Source: Chelydra serpentina (Eukaryota; Chordata; Testudines; Chelydridae). From it: DNA of 64,000 bases. The stretch covers positions 77,430,501-77,494,500 of the forward strand of contig JBAIAC010000004.1 in NCBI GenBank assembly GCA_037349315.1. The letters are read 5' to 3'. This document shows positions 44,116 through 55,820 of this stretch, piece after piece. Positions within the stretch are counted from its first letter, which is position 1, and each line of letters begins with the position of its first letter. The translations under genes and the position numbers were made by a program. Below the pieces are notes generated by a model. The model had not been told where the DNA came from. It was given only the letters and a program-made list of their open reading frames with translations, and did not search any database.

Positions 44116-45670
44116 GGTAGCAGCAGACTCAATTTAGAATTTAAGATATCCCAAATCCCAAAATTGTATTTGTTCCCCCAGCCTGCTTAGTCTTTTACTC
44201 AGTCAGAGCTCTCTTTCCCATACTATAATCAGGGGGACTTCTGACACTGCAAGTACTAAGAGATTTAGCTGTCCATTCCTAAAATGGAGCTATCTAATAA
44301 CAGGACCCCATGCTGCGCCCATTGAAGTTTAGCGTTTTGACAATGACTTCAAAATGAGCAGGATCAGACCAAAGGATGCAAAGCAGTTTGGAATGTTAGG
44401 GTAACTACAACAATCAGACCCAACATATCAGCTCCCTATTCTAAATCTCATTTTTCTACTTCATCTGATTTCCCCCTCTCCCTCCCTCACCCCCATTTTC
44501 TTCCTGGCCTGATGCGGAGGTGGAAAACTGAATGAAAAGAAACCAACTCCTGCTTGTATCACTCACGTGTATACTTCTACTGAAGTCAATAAGATTACTC
44601 AGTGGAGGAGATGTATTTAGGAATATTAACTTCCCTTGTTTTCAGTAAAGCTGAGAGCTCTTGGGAAAACACATCTACAGAGCAAGATTTTTTTTCAATC
44701 AAAAGTCACCAGATGTGACCTAAAACTTTCCAGACAGTTTAATTTTCTTCATGAAAATAGTACCATTTTCGCATAACATCCGCGTGAAAGGGGATACATT
44801 TTAAAAGACACGACTAGATCCATACTAGCAGGTCTGCAAGCTACTTGAACAGCTCTCTACTCATGATCATTGCGCCCCATCTTAAGGAGTAGCACTACAG
44901 CTGTTATCGGGCAATACAGCAACCAGGTAGTGGGTCAGGAACAGACATGGCTGACAAACAGCCACAGTGTGTAGCCCTGCCCTGAGAGGATTTTACCTAC
45001 CTCTGGAGATACCTGGGGTTATTTTATTTAATTATTTTACATGTTGACACCACTTACATAGCTTGCCATGCCAATAAAGTCTCATTTAATTGAAAAACTG
45101 TGTCACAACATATAGGCTTTTCGTGTAAGATTTGTCCCAGTGGCCCCTAAAGTACTGCGCATTGGAATGCTGAGTATGGTTCTAAACATTGCAGGGTTCA
45201 CAAATATTTAATATTTAAACTATAAAGAACGTTTACTGTAAAATAGAAGCCAATCTATTTATTTATGACTTATAGAGAGAACTTGGAGGGATCATAAACA
45301 GATTTTTGGGGAAAGAAGATCTCTACCCTCCAGCTTGAAAGAGTTTGGGATAGTCAGATCTGAGAGTCTGGAGAGGTTATAAGGCCTTGGCACTGGAGAC
45401 CACTGGGTGTGGGAAAGGTGGCACATCCCAGAGGTTAGTCACGTGTATGTGGGGTCAGGATATGCCAGACAGAGGATATTCTGAGAGCAACTTCAGTTGT
45501 AATTTTGCAAGTCTGGGATTCCCAGAGCATTCGCAGACATCCACTGTAGTAGGCCCAAGAGCTACTGTGGAAATAGATTCATTTTATTTTAAACAGACAG
45601 CTTCTACAAATATTCTTAAGCCTTTTCTTCCACCAGGAAGCAACTTACCTGATTCCCACTTAATGCAACA
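44116..45670. other. No recognisable feature
   Basis: Mixed composition; the 95-codon plus frame 45387-45674 shows no known domain. Confidence 0.45.
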
Positions 45671-45684
45671 CTGAGTAAATAGTA

Positions 45685-46261
45685 CGAGGACTACTTGTGG
45701 CACCTTAGAGACTAACACATTTATTTGGGCATAAGCTTTCGTGGGCTAAAACCCACTTCATTAGATGCATGGAGTGGAAGATACAGTTGGAAGATATATA
45801 GATATAGATATAGATACAGAGAACATGAAAAGGTGGGGGTTGCCATACCATCTCTAGGAGACTAATCAATGAAGGTGAGCTATTATCAGCAGGAGAAGAA
45901 AAACTTTTGTAGTGATAATCAGGATGGCCCATTTCAAACAGTTGACAAGAAGGTGTGAGTAACAGTAGGGGAAAATTAGCATGGGGAACTAGTTTTCAGT
46001 TTGTGTAATGACCCAGCCACCCCCAGTCTTTATTCAAGCCTAATTTAATGGTGTCTCATTAAACTACCTCACACTTGGTAAGGCAACTCCCATCTTTTCA
46101 TGTATTTATACCTGCTCTGTATTTTCCACTCCATGCATCTGATGAAGTGGGTTCTAGCCCATGAAAGCTTATGCCCAAATACATTTGCTAGTCTCTAAGG
46201 TGCCACAAGTACTCCTCGTTCTTTTTGCTGAGGCAGACTAACATGGCTACCACTCTGAAAC
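45685..46261 (+). mobile_element. Foldback retroposon, longest copy, 14-bp TSD
   Basis: A 577-bp element flanked by perfect 14-bp duplications ctgagtaaatagta at 45671-45684 and 46262-46275. The left arm (cgaggactacttgtggcacc to about 45780) is the inverted complement of the right arm (about 46125-46220). A short non-inverted 3' tail (gcagactaacatggctacca) follows. The body between has no ORF; a 'gatata' tract lies near 45796-45818. The right arm holds CTGATGA, a, gtggg-ttctag-cccat, GAAA, gcttatgccc; the left arm has CTAATGA. Inverted pseudo-LTR ends and a long variable TSD fit a Penelope-like, non-autonomous retroposon. Confidence 0.75.
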
Positions 46262-46275
46262 CTGAGTAAATAGTA

Positions 46276-46682
46276 TAATCTATTCCTTTGTTCTACCGTA
46301 CCTTAGCTATACAGTTCCTTCCAAGCCTCATTTTAAGCCTTGACTAAGAAATACAGCTATTTTCTCCCTCAATGGATCCATATTTCCCTTCAGTGAACAC
46401 ATACAGTGCCTGATCCTTTCCCCATTGAAGCCATAAACATTCTCCCATTTACACAAGGGAGAGCAGAATTGGGCTTCTGGTTCGTATTTAAATAAAAAAC
46501 TGTTCATAGTGATTTTTCAAAGACTGGCTGATTGTCACTCTGCATTGACTTCATTGGATGACTCCAGCCTGGGAGTTTCAGGCTATCAAACCAGAACCTT
46601 CAGCATCCTCAGCAACAGCGGCAATCTCTCTGAGATGACCCTCAGGGATGCCAAGCCTGAGGGATGAGCGTTATAGATAACA
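46276..46682. other. No recognisable feature
   Basis: No ORF or element ends identified. Confidence 0.4.
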
Positions 46683-46692
46683 CAAGCTTTTG

Positions 46693-46818
46693 GGGAAAAA
46701 ACGACAAGTCCTTGTGGCACGAAAACTTATTCCCAAATACATTTGTTAATCTCTAAGGTGCCACAAGGACTCCTTGTTGTTTTTGCTGATACAGACTAAC
46801 ACAGCTACCACTCTGAAT
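46693..46818 (+). mobile_element. Foldback retroposon with internal deletion, 10-bp TSD
   Basis: 126 bp, flanked by caagcttttg at 46683-46692 and 46819-46828. The left terminus (acgacaagtccttgtggcac) is joined straight to the right arm at GAAA (gaaaacttattcccaaatac), deleting the foldback centre and the CTGATGA half. The right arm and 3' tail (acagactaacacagctacca) remain. Confidence 0.7.
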
Positions 46819-46828
46819 CAAGCTTTTG

Positions 46829-47699
46829 AGAGCTTGTAGATCAGCTCTTGAAACTGGTGAGCGTCTCGCATAGCAGTTTGATGTTCAAAGACCTTTCTCA
46901 AAAAGACAGAGAAGACAGTATTCTGGTAATAAAGGGAAATGGTTCAGGTTCATAATTAATTTCAGATTTGAGACATATACAAATGCATTGGTTCTGATAA
47001 GAGGTAGACTAACATATTTATGAAAAGTAAAGAAAGGCACTTTTCCATTACACATTTATCACATTTATTTTTTAAAATCCTGTATGATTTGGACCTTGAT
47101 CATTTTATTCCTAACTCAGCCTATTTATTCTTAAATGCCCAATCATGTTTTCTGTTATGACATTTTATATCTAGATATAGATATATATGGAATATATGCT
47201 GTGTAGTGTCATTGCAATTTCATTTACATGAATTTAGCATGGGTGCATTGATTGAGAATAGTAAAGCTATGATTGAATTCAGCAGATCACCTCAAATGTA
47301 TGTGAGTAAAACTTTTACACCACTGTACAACATCAACTCCATATATGGTACATATGTTATAGAAAAGCTATTTTAGAAAAAAATAACAAGTATTAGGACT
47401 TTTTTTGTAGTCTCTTTCTTTGCCTTTAAAACAAGGTGTCTGATACAAAAATATCCAGAAATGGCCTCTAGTTTTCAGTGCCAAACTTGAGAAAATCTAG
47501 GGTCTTATTTTCAGAAGTGAGCTGCTCTTTCTTCCACAGACGCACCTACAACTCCCACAGACATCAAGAACTTTGGGCAAGACAAGAAAATATTTCTGTG
47601 CCTCATTCATGAAAAGGGGCTAGTGCCTCACAGAGGACCGTGTGTGTGTGTGAAAATTAAATTCATTAATGTATCTGAAGTGTTCAGAAAATATGGTGA
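46829..47699. other. No recognisable feature
   Basis: AT-rich, with short (atatag) and (tg)n tracts at about 47170 and 47639. Confidence 0.45.
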
Positions 47700-49140
47700 T
47701 GTAACTGATGGAATGCACCCCTGTATTCACACCCTATACAGTATGGTACCAATCTGTGTACAAAATATGCCTTATGAGGTTTCATTTGAAAACTAATAAC
47801 TTGCTGGTCAATAATATCATGGTAGAATGTACATTGCAACATTATATGTACATTTGTGAATGAATGAATTCCCTCCTGAATGAAGTTGGTTGCACATGGT
47901 CAAACTCACATACCACGCATTAGGCAGAACTGGTCAAGCATGTCTTAAACCAGCAATTGGCAACCTTTGGCATACAGCCCATCAAGGAAATCTGCTGGCA
48001 GGCTGGGACGGTTTGTTTGCCTGCAGCGTCTGCAGGTTCAGCTTATCGCAGCTCTCACTGGCCACGGTTTGCCGTTCCAGGCCAATGAGGGCTGCAGGAA
48101 GCGGTGTGGGTCGAGGGATGTGCTTGCCACTGCTTCCCACAACCCGATCCCTGTCTTAAGGTTGCCGATCCCCGTATTAAACAGAGGAATGAATGGTTAT
48201 CTCAATTTACATATAAGTTATAAAAAGGATCCTCAGACAGCGAGAGGGGGAAGACAGGAGACAAGGAAAGTCTTTATTTTAGCAAACAGAGGTGAGGAGA
48301 AACAGCATGGAACTTTTTTCACCGCCAGATACCATGTCACCTTCTTTACTATTTGAATAAACTTTGCTTTGATGGGTAACCTTCAGTAAAATGCATTTCC
48401 AAGGGGGACTGAAATAACTGAGGGGTAAAAACACTCCAAGGGATCTCTACCTATCCATCTCTCTCTTTTCCACCTCATAAAACAAAAAGATACAATCGAT
48501 GGACTTTAGGAGGCAAGTCTGGCTTGAAACTTGATCAGCAATGATACTGGAAATCTATGGTAAGAACTTCACCTTGAACCAAGTCTAGTTTGTTAAGTTT
48601 AGAAAGCATTTCATCTTTATTTCTCTAGTAACCATTTCTGACTCTAATGCCTCAGTACTTGCACTCACTTAAAATCTCTTTCTTAGTAGCTACATAAACT
48701 TGTTTTATTCTTTAATTAAAATGAATCCCATGTTATGAATTGTTTGGGTAACTCCTTTAAAGGTAGCAAACTGTTATATGTGGATCCCCTTAGAAGGATG
48801 ATGGATCTAATATATCTGGACTGTCCAGGAGAGGGCTGGACAGTCCAGAATACAGGGTTTTTGGGTGAAATCCAGGAGTGGGAGTGTGCTGGGGTCACCC
48901 TGCAAGTAGCAACCATGACTGCTGGAAGCCAGAGTGTGGCTAGTGTTTGCCAACAGGCTGCTGATGTCAGAGCTGCTGGACCAGCGTGGTGGTTATACAC
49001 AGATACTAAGGGTGTGACATCATGCTGTTTTTGAGGAGCCCAGTTAGGGAGCTACAGCAGCAGAGCATTGTGAGGCACCCCAGATTTCAGGTCAAGTGGT
49101 GACACAGACCCTCATTAGTCTGGATTGCACCTCGGAATGT
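47700..49140 (+). mobile_element. LTR-like block, copy 1, split by a hAT MITE
   Basis: It starts about tgtaactgatggaatgca, has a TATA-like gttataaaaagg near 48218, an aataaac near 48355 and later a 'ctagtaaccatttctgactc' block and GC-richer U5-like sequence. Order and motifs parallel 52915-53770 (shared 'gaaagctaataac'-like, 'tttagcaaac' and 'gtaaccatctt'-like blocks). No coding. No TSD confirmed. The hAT MITE at 47951-48174 lies within it. Confidence 0.45.
47951..48174 (+). mobile_element. hAT MITE, CAGGCATCGGCAACC family, uninterrupted copy
   Basis: 224 bp, ends cagcaattggcaaccttt and aaggttgccgatccccg, flanked by tcttaaac (47943-47950) and tattaaac (48175-48182), an 8-bp TSD with one mismatch. 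The body aligns with the two halves of the CR1-split copy at 13159-16699 and shows what that copy looked like before the CR1 arrived. Confidence 0.8.
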
Positions 49141-49814
49141 CAGTCACCCAGAGAAAAGCCTGCTTTCACAGAAGGGACAAAACACGTATATGCGTTAATT
49201 AATTAAATGGCTTAGAACCTGCCTATAAGAGGAATGACCTTGCTCCTCAAATCATGCTACCAGCATTGTAAATCAATTGCGATGCTCAAGAGGGAGCCAC
49301 TTGATTTAACAGGAAGGGGCCCGTGGGACTTAAATGCTTTAATTTAAGTGAAGTCATTGTGCACAATATAAGGATGATTTGGATGAAATGTAATGGCCTG
49401 TGATATGCAGGAGGCAAGAGTTGATGATCTAATGGTCTCTTCTGGCCTGAAATGCTATGAAATTATGAAACTCAGGAATGTATTGCCCCTCCTTAGACCA
49501 AAAAAACCCAACAGTGACTCTATTGACCTTTTGTCCTGCTGCACAGCCCCTCTCTTGTCCCAGACTTTTGGAGTGAGTGAAGAATTGTAAAAGACTGAGG
49601 GTTGTTTTCCTGTTTACTTTTTTGCTTGATGCTTTTGGTCATAGAGTTTGAGATGAAATTTCTGTGGTCATTTTTACATTCTCTGGAAGGGAATTCATAG
49701 TTTTGAGCCAGTTCTTGAGAACTGCTTTAATGAATTTGACCCTTGCAGCTGGCACTTTCTTTGTTTCATCATCATGGAAATGCTTAATTCAAAACTAGAT
49801 GTTTTAATAAATGA
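49141..49814. other. CR1 tail fragment at 49370-49475; otherwise nothing recognised
   Basis: 49370-49475 contains 'tgatgatctaatggtctctt' and 'ctggcctgaaatgctatgaa', the plus-strand CR1-type 3' tail. The rest shows no clear feature. Confidence 0.5.
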
Positions 49815-52800
49815 TGGTGGAGCTGTGACTGGAATATTGGTATAGAGGGGTATAACTTTTGTAGGAGGGACAGGCAGGATAAAAAGGGAGGAGGTGTTGC
49901 ATTATGCATCAAGAATATATACATTTGTTCTGAGGGCCAGAAAGATGTGAGAGGCAGACCAGCTGAAAGTCTCTGGGTAAAGATAAAAGAAGCAAAGTAG
50001 GAGTGTCAGGGGTCTACTATAGACCACCAAATTAGGAAGAAGAGGTGGATGAGGCATTTCTAGAACAAACAACTGAAATATCCAAAACACAAGACCCGGT
50101 AGTAATGTGGAAATTTAACTACCAAGACATCTGTTGGAAATACACAATTTCCAGTAAATTGTAGGAATGTACTGGGGACAGTCTATTGTTTCAGAAAGTG
50201 GAAGAAGTAACGAAGGAGGACAGCCATTTTAAACTTGGTTCTGAACAGCAAAGAGGAATGGGTTGCAAATCTGAAAGTGGAAGGCAATTCGGGTGAAAGT
50301 GATCATTAAGGCTAAGATTTTGTCACAGATATTTTTAGTAAAAATCACAGAGAGGTCACAGGCAATAAAGAAAAATTCACAGAAGCCTGTGACCTGTCCC
50401 TGACTTTTGCTAAAAATATCCATGACAAAATTGGAAGCTGCTGGGCAGCTGCAGGGCTGGCTGGGAACTCTGGGGGCCCCCACCACCTGAGGGGTAGCTC
50501 AGAGCTGCTGGGGTCCGCCTGCCACCTGTGGAAGCAAGGAGCTGCGGGGTCCCCCTGCTGCCCACGGGGGCTGGGGGTGGTGGGGAGCTCCGGAGGTTCT
50601 CTGCCATCTGCAGCAGCCGGGAGTTGTGGAGTACCCCTTCCACCCACAGAAGCTTGGAGCTCAGGGGCCCTGTCACCTCAGGCGGGTAACCTGCAGCTCC
50701 CAGCTTCCAGGGGCTGAAATCATGGAGGTCTTTGGAAGTCATGGAATCCATGACTTCCACGACCTCCATGACAAAATCGTAGCCTTAGTGATCATGAAAT
50801 GACTTCATTATTCTAAGGAAAGAAATGAGTGAGAGCAGCAGAAAAAGGACAATGGACTTCAAAAAAAAGTAGACTTTAACAAACTCAAAAGAACTGGTAG
50901 GTAAAGTCCCATGGGAAGGAAATATAAGGGACAGAGGAATTCAGGAGAGCTGGAAATTTCCTCAAGAAGAGGATATTAAATTCACAACAGCAAACTATCC
51001 CAATGCAAAGGAAAGGTTGGAGGAATAGTAAGAGACCAATATGACTACATCAGGCCCTTTTTAATGACCTGAATATCAAAAAGGAACCCTACAAAAAAAG
51101 GAAACATTGACATATTGCTAAGGAGGAGTACAAAAGGATAGCACAAGCATGTAGGAACAAAATCAGAAAGGCTAAGGCACAAAACTTAGCAAGGGACATA
51201 AAAAGCAATAAGAAGAAGTTCTTTCAGTACATTAGGAGCAAGAGAAAGATGAAGGAAAGTGTAAGACTCTATTTAGTGCAGAAGAAGAGCAATAGCTGAT
51301 GACATCAAAGAAGGCTGAGGTGTTTAATGGCTATTTTGCTTTAGTCCTCACTAAAAAAGGTTAATAGTGACCAGATACTCAATACAATTAATATTAATAA
51401 CAAAGAGGAAGGAACACAAGCCAAAAAAGGGAAAGAATAAGTTAAAGAATATTTGGATAAATTAGATGTATTCAAGTTGGCAGGACCCGATGAAATTCAT
51501 CCTAGGGTACATAAGGACCTAGCTGAAGCAATCTCAGCACCATTAGCAATTATCTTCCAGAACTCCTGGAGGTATGGATGAGGCCCCAGAGGACTGGAGA
51601 AGGGAAAACATTGCACCTCTCTTTAAGAAGGGGAACAATAATGACCCAGGGAATTATAGATCTGTCAGCCTAACTTTGGTACCAGGAAAGACACTGGAAC
51701 AATTATTAAACAATCAGTTTGTGAGCACGTAGAAGATAATAGGGTTATAAGGAATAGCCAGCAAAGTTATGTCAAGAACTAATCATGCCAAACCAACCTA
51801 AATTTCCTTCTTTGACAGAGTTACTGATCTATTAGATGGGTGGGGAGAGCCGTGATTATGATATATCTTGATTTTAGTAAGGCTTTGGACACAGTCCCAC
51901 GTGACATTGTCATAAGCAAACTAGGGAAGCGTGGGCTAGATGAAATTACTATAAGGTGGGTGCAAAACTGTCTGATAGACCATATTCAAAGAGTAGTCAT
52001 CAATGGTTCACTGTCAGATTGGAAGGGCATATCTAGTGGGGTCTGCAGGGGTCAGTCCTGGGTCTCGTACTATTCATTATCTTCTTAAATAATTTGGATA
52101 ATGGAGTGAAGAGTATGCTTATAAAGTTTTCAGATGACACCAAGCTGAGAGGGGTTGCAAGCACTTTGGAGGACGGGATTAGAATTAAAAACAAACTTCA
52201 CATGTTAGAGAATTGGTCTGAAATCAACAAGATAAAATTTAATAGAGACAAATGCAAAGTACTACACTTAGGAAGGAAAAAAATCAAACGCACAATTACA
52301 AAATGGGGACTAACTGGCTAGGTGGTAGTATTGCTGAAAAGGACAGGGGGGTTATAGTGGATCAGAAATTGAATATGAGTCAACAATGTGATACAGTTGC
52401 AAAAAAAGGCTAATATCATTCTGGGGTATATTAATAGGAGCATCATGTGTAAGAAATGGGAGACAATTGTCCCATTGAATTCAGCACTGTTAAGGCCTCA
52501 TCTGGAGTACTGTGTCTAATTTTGGGTGCCACGCTGTAGGAGAGATGTGGCCAAACTGGAGAGAGTCCAGAGGAAAGTAGCAAACATGATAAAAGATTTA
52601 GAAAACCAGAACTATGAGGAAAAATCAAAAAATGTGGACATGTTTAGTCTTGAAAAAAGACCTGGTGGGGGTGAGGGGGAACCTTATAACAGTCTTCAAC
52701 TATGTTAATGGCTGTTATAAAGAGAATGGTGATCAATTGTTCTCCATTTCCATCAAAGGCAGGACAAGAAGTAATGGGGTTAATCAGCAGCAAGAAAGAT

Positions 52801-52910
52801 TTAGGTTAAATATTAGGAAAACCTTTCTAACTAATAGAGTAGTTAAGCTCTGGAATAGGCTTCCAAAAGGAGGCTCAGCAATCCTCATCATTGGAGGTTT
52901 TTAAGAACAG
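49815..52910 (+). pseudogene. Long decayed CR1 ORF2 copy, split by a TIR element
   Basis: A nearly full-length ORF2 equivalent on the plus strand, collinear with 13536-16385 once 50307-50787 is removed. Endonuclease blocks run from about 49830 (aggataaaaagggaggaggt) through 'gtctactatagaccaccaaa' (50010) and 'gtgatcat' (SDH position, 50299). Reverse transcriptase blocks are IYLDFSKALDTVPRD (about 51858), GISSGV (about 52030) and KFSDDTKL (about 52122; FADD has become FSDD). C-terminal blocks such as RTRSNGVNQQQERFRLNIRK end near 52905. It holds many stops and frameshifts and is non-functional. Much older than the intact copy. Confidence 0.85.
50307..50787. mobile_element. Non-autonomous TIR transposon, TAAGGC family, perfect 8-bp TSD
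   Basis: 481 bp with ends taaggctaagattttgtcac and, reverse-complemented from the right, taaggctacgattttgtcat. Perfect TSD gtgatcat at 50299-50306 and 50788-50795, inside CR1 sequence. The left 120 bp folds back on itself (tttttagtaaaaatcac against gacttttgctaaaaatat). The core has a few GC-rich units like those at 18480-19190 but far fewer. No transposase. Confidence 0.9.
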
Positions 52911-52914
52911 ATTA

Positions 52915-53770
52915 GTGTGACCCAAAAAGTATCCCAATGCAAGAGGGCCAGGGGCTCACTGGTATCTGGTAGTGAATTTCAGCTGGCCTGACCAATTGAG
53001 TGTACCCCAATTCACAAATGTCATAATCTGTATCTAAAATGTCTCATATAAGATATCAACAGAAAGCTAATAACATACTGAGCATTAGTATTATTGTGTG
53101 GTGTATGTATGGAGGACAAATTCAAAATTACAAACATATTGGGTATTATGTTCTTACAGTGTGTCTGTCAGACAGGCTGAAGTTACCCCACCCTAGATAA
53201 AGGAATGTGGTTCTGCCACCTTGAAGGTGCTTCCAAGGTACATTAATAGACCATGGGAATGCAATTTATACAGAAAATAAACAGTACCATCAAGCCAACA
53301 AGGAGTTAACCACTGAGCATCATAGCACAGGGAGGAGATTGCAGGAGACAGATCGATTTGCATTTTAGCAAACACCAGTGGAGGAAGAAATCAGCACGAA
53401 ACTTCCTTTATGAGGAAACTTCATGTCTTCTTCCTCACAGCTTGACTGAATTTTACTTTGAGGGCACAGGGCGGGTAATCTTCAGAAGAATCCATTTCAA
53501 AGATTCACTGAACTACATAAGAGAGGGGGGAAAAACACAATGGGATCTTTCAATAAGACAAAAGAACAGAGTACTTTGGATTTTGTGGGAGAGCCTGACC
53601 AGAGGTGTGGTCCATCATCTTGCTGGAAGATAGATAGGTAAGGAAACTGTCTTGAACAAAGGCTGTAGCTTGTTGTATGAAGTCAGCCACTAGAAAATGT
53701 TTTTCACTTTTATTTACTTGTAACCATCTTTAACACTCTCCTTTATACTTGAATTTGGTATTGTCAGCTG
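52915..53770 (+). mobile_element. LTR-like block, copy 2
   Basis: It directly follows the old CR1. It shares ordered blocks with 47700-49140: 'gatatcaacagaaagctaat', 'cattttagcaaaca', 'catgtcttcttcctcaca' and 'ttatttacttgtaaccatct'. Poly(A)-like aataaac lies near 53276. Without TSDs or confirmed ends the LTR assignment is tentative. Confidence 0.4.
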
Positions 53771-55176
53771 TAGATTAGAATAGTAGGTATAGCAGGTTGC
53801 TTACTTTTGGCATTTGAATTGCACAATGTTTCCTAATGGCTTCAGATGTGTGTAGAACAGGACAGGGATAGAACTCTGTGGTTCTCTACAGAACAAGGCT
53901 TTTGGTGAGGAGGAGCAGCTCCTATCACAACCTGCGGAGTTGAATGCAATGAATGGAGAGGAATGAGCAAAGTCATCTGAGAGTAGCTTCCTGGATTCCC
54001 TCTTTATTCCAAAAATGATCTCAAAGTACCTGTTGGATGACTGTTCTGAAGAAAGTAGGTAGATCCAGCACAATTTGTATGGATGCTTTATCATTGTCCA
54101 TATAATGAGAACATTCACCAATATGACTAGAGCTGTCCTTATAATAAAACACAACATAAGTAGTTTAACAGAATGATCATGAGGCTTTATTGTGAATCAC
54201 GTGATTATATTATTGTCACCTTCTTCCAACTCTTCTTCTCCCTCCCCTTTTTTGTTTTTTTGTATATGATCTTGCCTCACTCTTTCATGTCTGAATTCAG
54301 ACTATAAACTCTACAGGGCAGGAACCATGCATTTACTTGTCTCTGTGAATGATCTCACACCCTCTGGGGCCTTAAAAATAGTAAATAATAATAGTAATCA
54401 GAACTGAAGTCTAACTAAGAGCAGTGTGGTATACTAGCAACAATTAGATGCTGCTAGGGATTGTTTGCCATTACCTTCTCTATGATCTTGCCCAAGAACG
54501 GAAGATATGAGATAGGGTTGCTAGTGAGATAGTTGAAGTCCTTCAGTGTTTCTGAGAATTGGTCAGACTATTGCATGCTTTTGGAGATTACTTTCCTTGA
54601 CATGGGAGTTTATAACATCAGTGAGAGGCAAGCTAAGGTTTTCTTCATTTGCTTTCATTACCCAGGGAGATGGAGGAATCTGACTCTCATGTGATGACCT
54701 AGACTTCTTTTTGTGCTTTCAGTGCCTTATATTGTGTGATTGGTTCAATATTAAAGGTGGTATGAAGCGGAGTGGTGCTTTAGTCAGTATGCATATTTAT
54801 ATAGTGTATATATTTATGAATTACTAAAACACACTTTGTAAAAATACTAAAAATAGCTTATTGTGAAGTGCTTTACAGAGCTGGTGTGAAGGGCATTGCA
54901 CAAATCCCATTTGGAATTGCTTATACATACAGTGATGTAGGCCCTGTAGATTACATAGGATTTAGACAAGGTTTATTCACAACTGCCCTGGATAGGTTTT
55001 GTTCTTGCTTCATAGTATTGTGCATCATTAGGCATTTATTTCAACATCTAGAACCAAACATTAATTTTAATGCATAGTGCATCAACCATTTATTTTAATA
55101 CTTTGCATATCATCAGAATTTTGGCTAACAGATTATTCTTTAGTTTAGTATGTACTAATACTAGTATATAATACTA
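53771..55176. other. No gene; old retroposon tail at 54296-54390
   Basis: 54296-54390 has 'cagactataaactctacagg' and 'gcaggaaccatgcatttact', the dispersed tail also seen at 332, 42585 and 62911. Nothing else recognised; the 118-codon minus frame 53801-54157 lacks a domain. Confidence 0.45.
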
Positions 55177-55184
55177 TGTAAATA

Positions 55185-55812
55185 CAGTGGCGTAGCCAGG
55201 TTTAGAGCACAGGGGGAGCGGCGCTATAAAAAGGCGCCTCCCCCCTCCTCCTGTACTCACCCCGGCGGCGCTTTAAAGGGCCCAGGGCTCCAGCTGCTGC
55301 GGAGCCCCCGGGCCTTTTAAATCCCCGCCCGAGCCCGGCTTTGGCAGCGGGGCTGGCGGGGGGCACTTTAAAGGGCCGTCAGTTCCCCGCAGCGGCAGGA
55401 GCCGCGGGCCTTTTAAAGCACCTCCCCCCCAGCCCGGGTCTGGCAGCGGGGCTGGGGGCGGGGGGTGCTTTAAAGGGCCTATGGCTCCCGCAGTGGCAGG
55501 AGCTGGCGGCCTTTTAAAGCACCCCCCGCAGCCCGGGTCTGGCAGTGGGGCTGGGGGGGGCACGCTTTAAAGGGCCCGTGGCTCCCGCAGTGGCAGAAGC
55601 TGCCGGCCTTTTAAAGCGCCCCCCCCAGCCCGGATCTGGCAGCAGGGCTGGGGGGGGTGCTTTAAAGGGCCTGTGGCTCCCCGCAGGAGCCGCTGGCCTT
55701 TTAAAGCGCCTCTGAGCCCGGCTCGCGCAGTGGGGCTCTGGAGGCGCCTTAGCGCCGCTTCTCCTCACGGGGAGCGGACGCTCCCCCTGCTCCCTCCCTG
55801 GCTACGCTACTG
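55185..55812 (+). mobile_element. hAT element, CAGTAGCGTAGCC family, minisatellite subtype
   Basis: 628 bp, ends cagtggcgtagccagg and ccctggctacgctactg, TSD tgtaaata (55177-55184) and cgtaaata (55813-55820), one mismatch. The interior is five or six units of about 95-105 bp alternating 'gctttaaagggcc', 'ctcccgcagtggcaggagc' and 'ggccttttaaagc'. Same subtype as 30499-31021 but longer by extra units. No transposase. Confidence 0.9.
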
Positions 55813-55820
55813 CGTAAATA

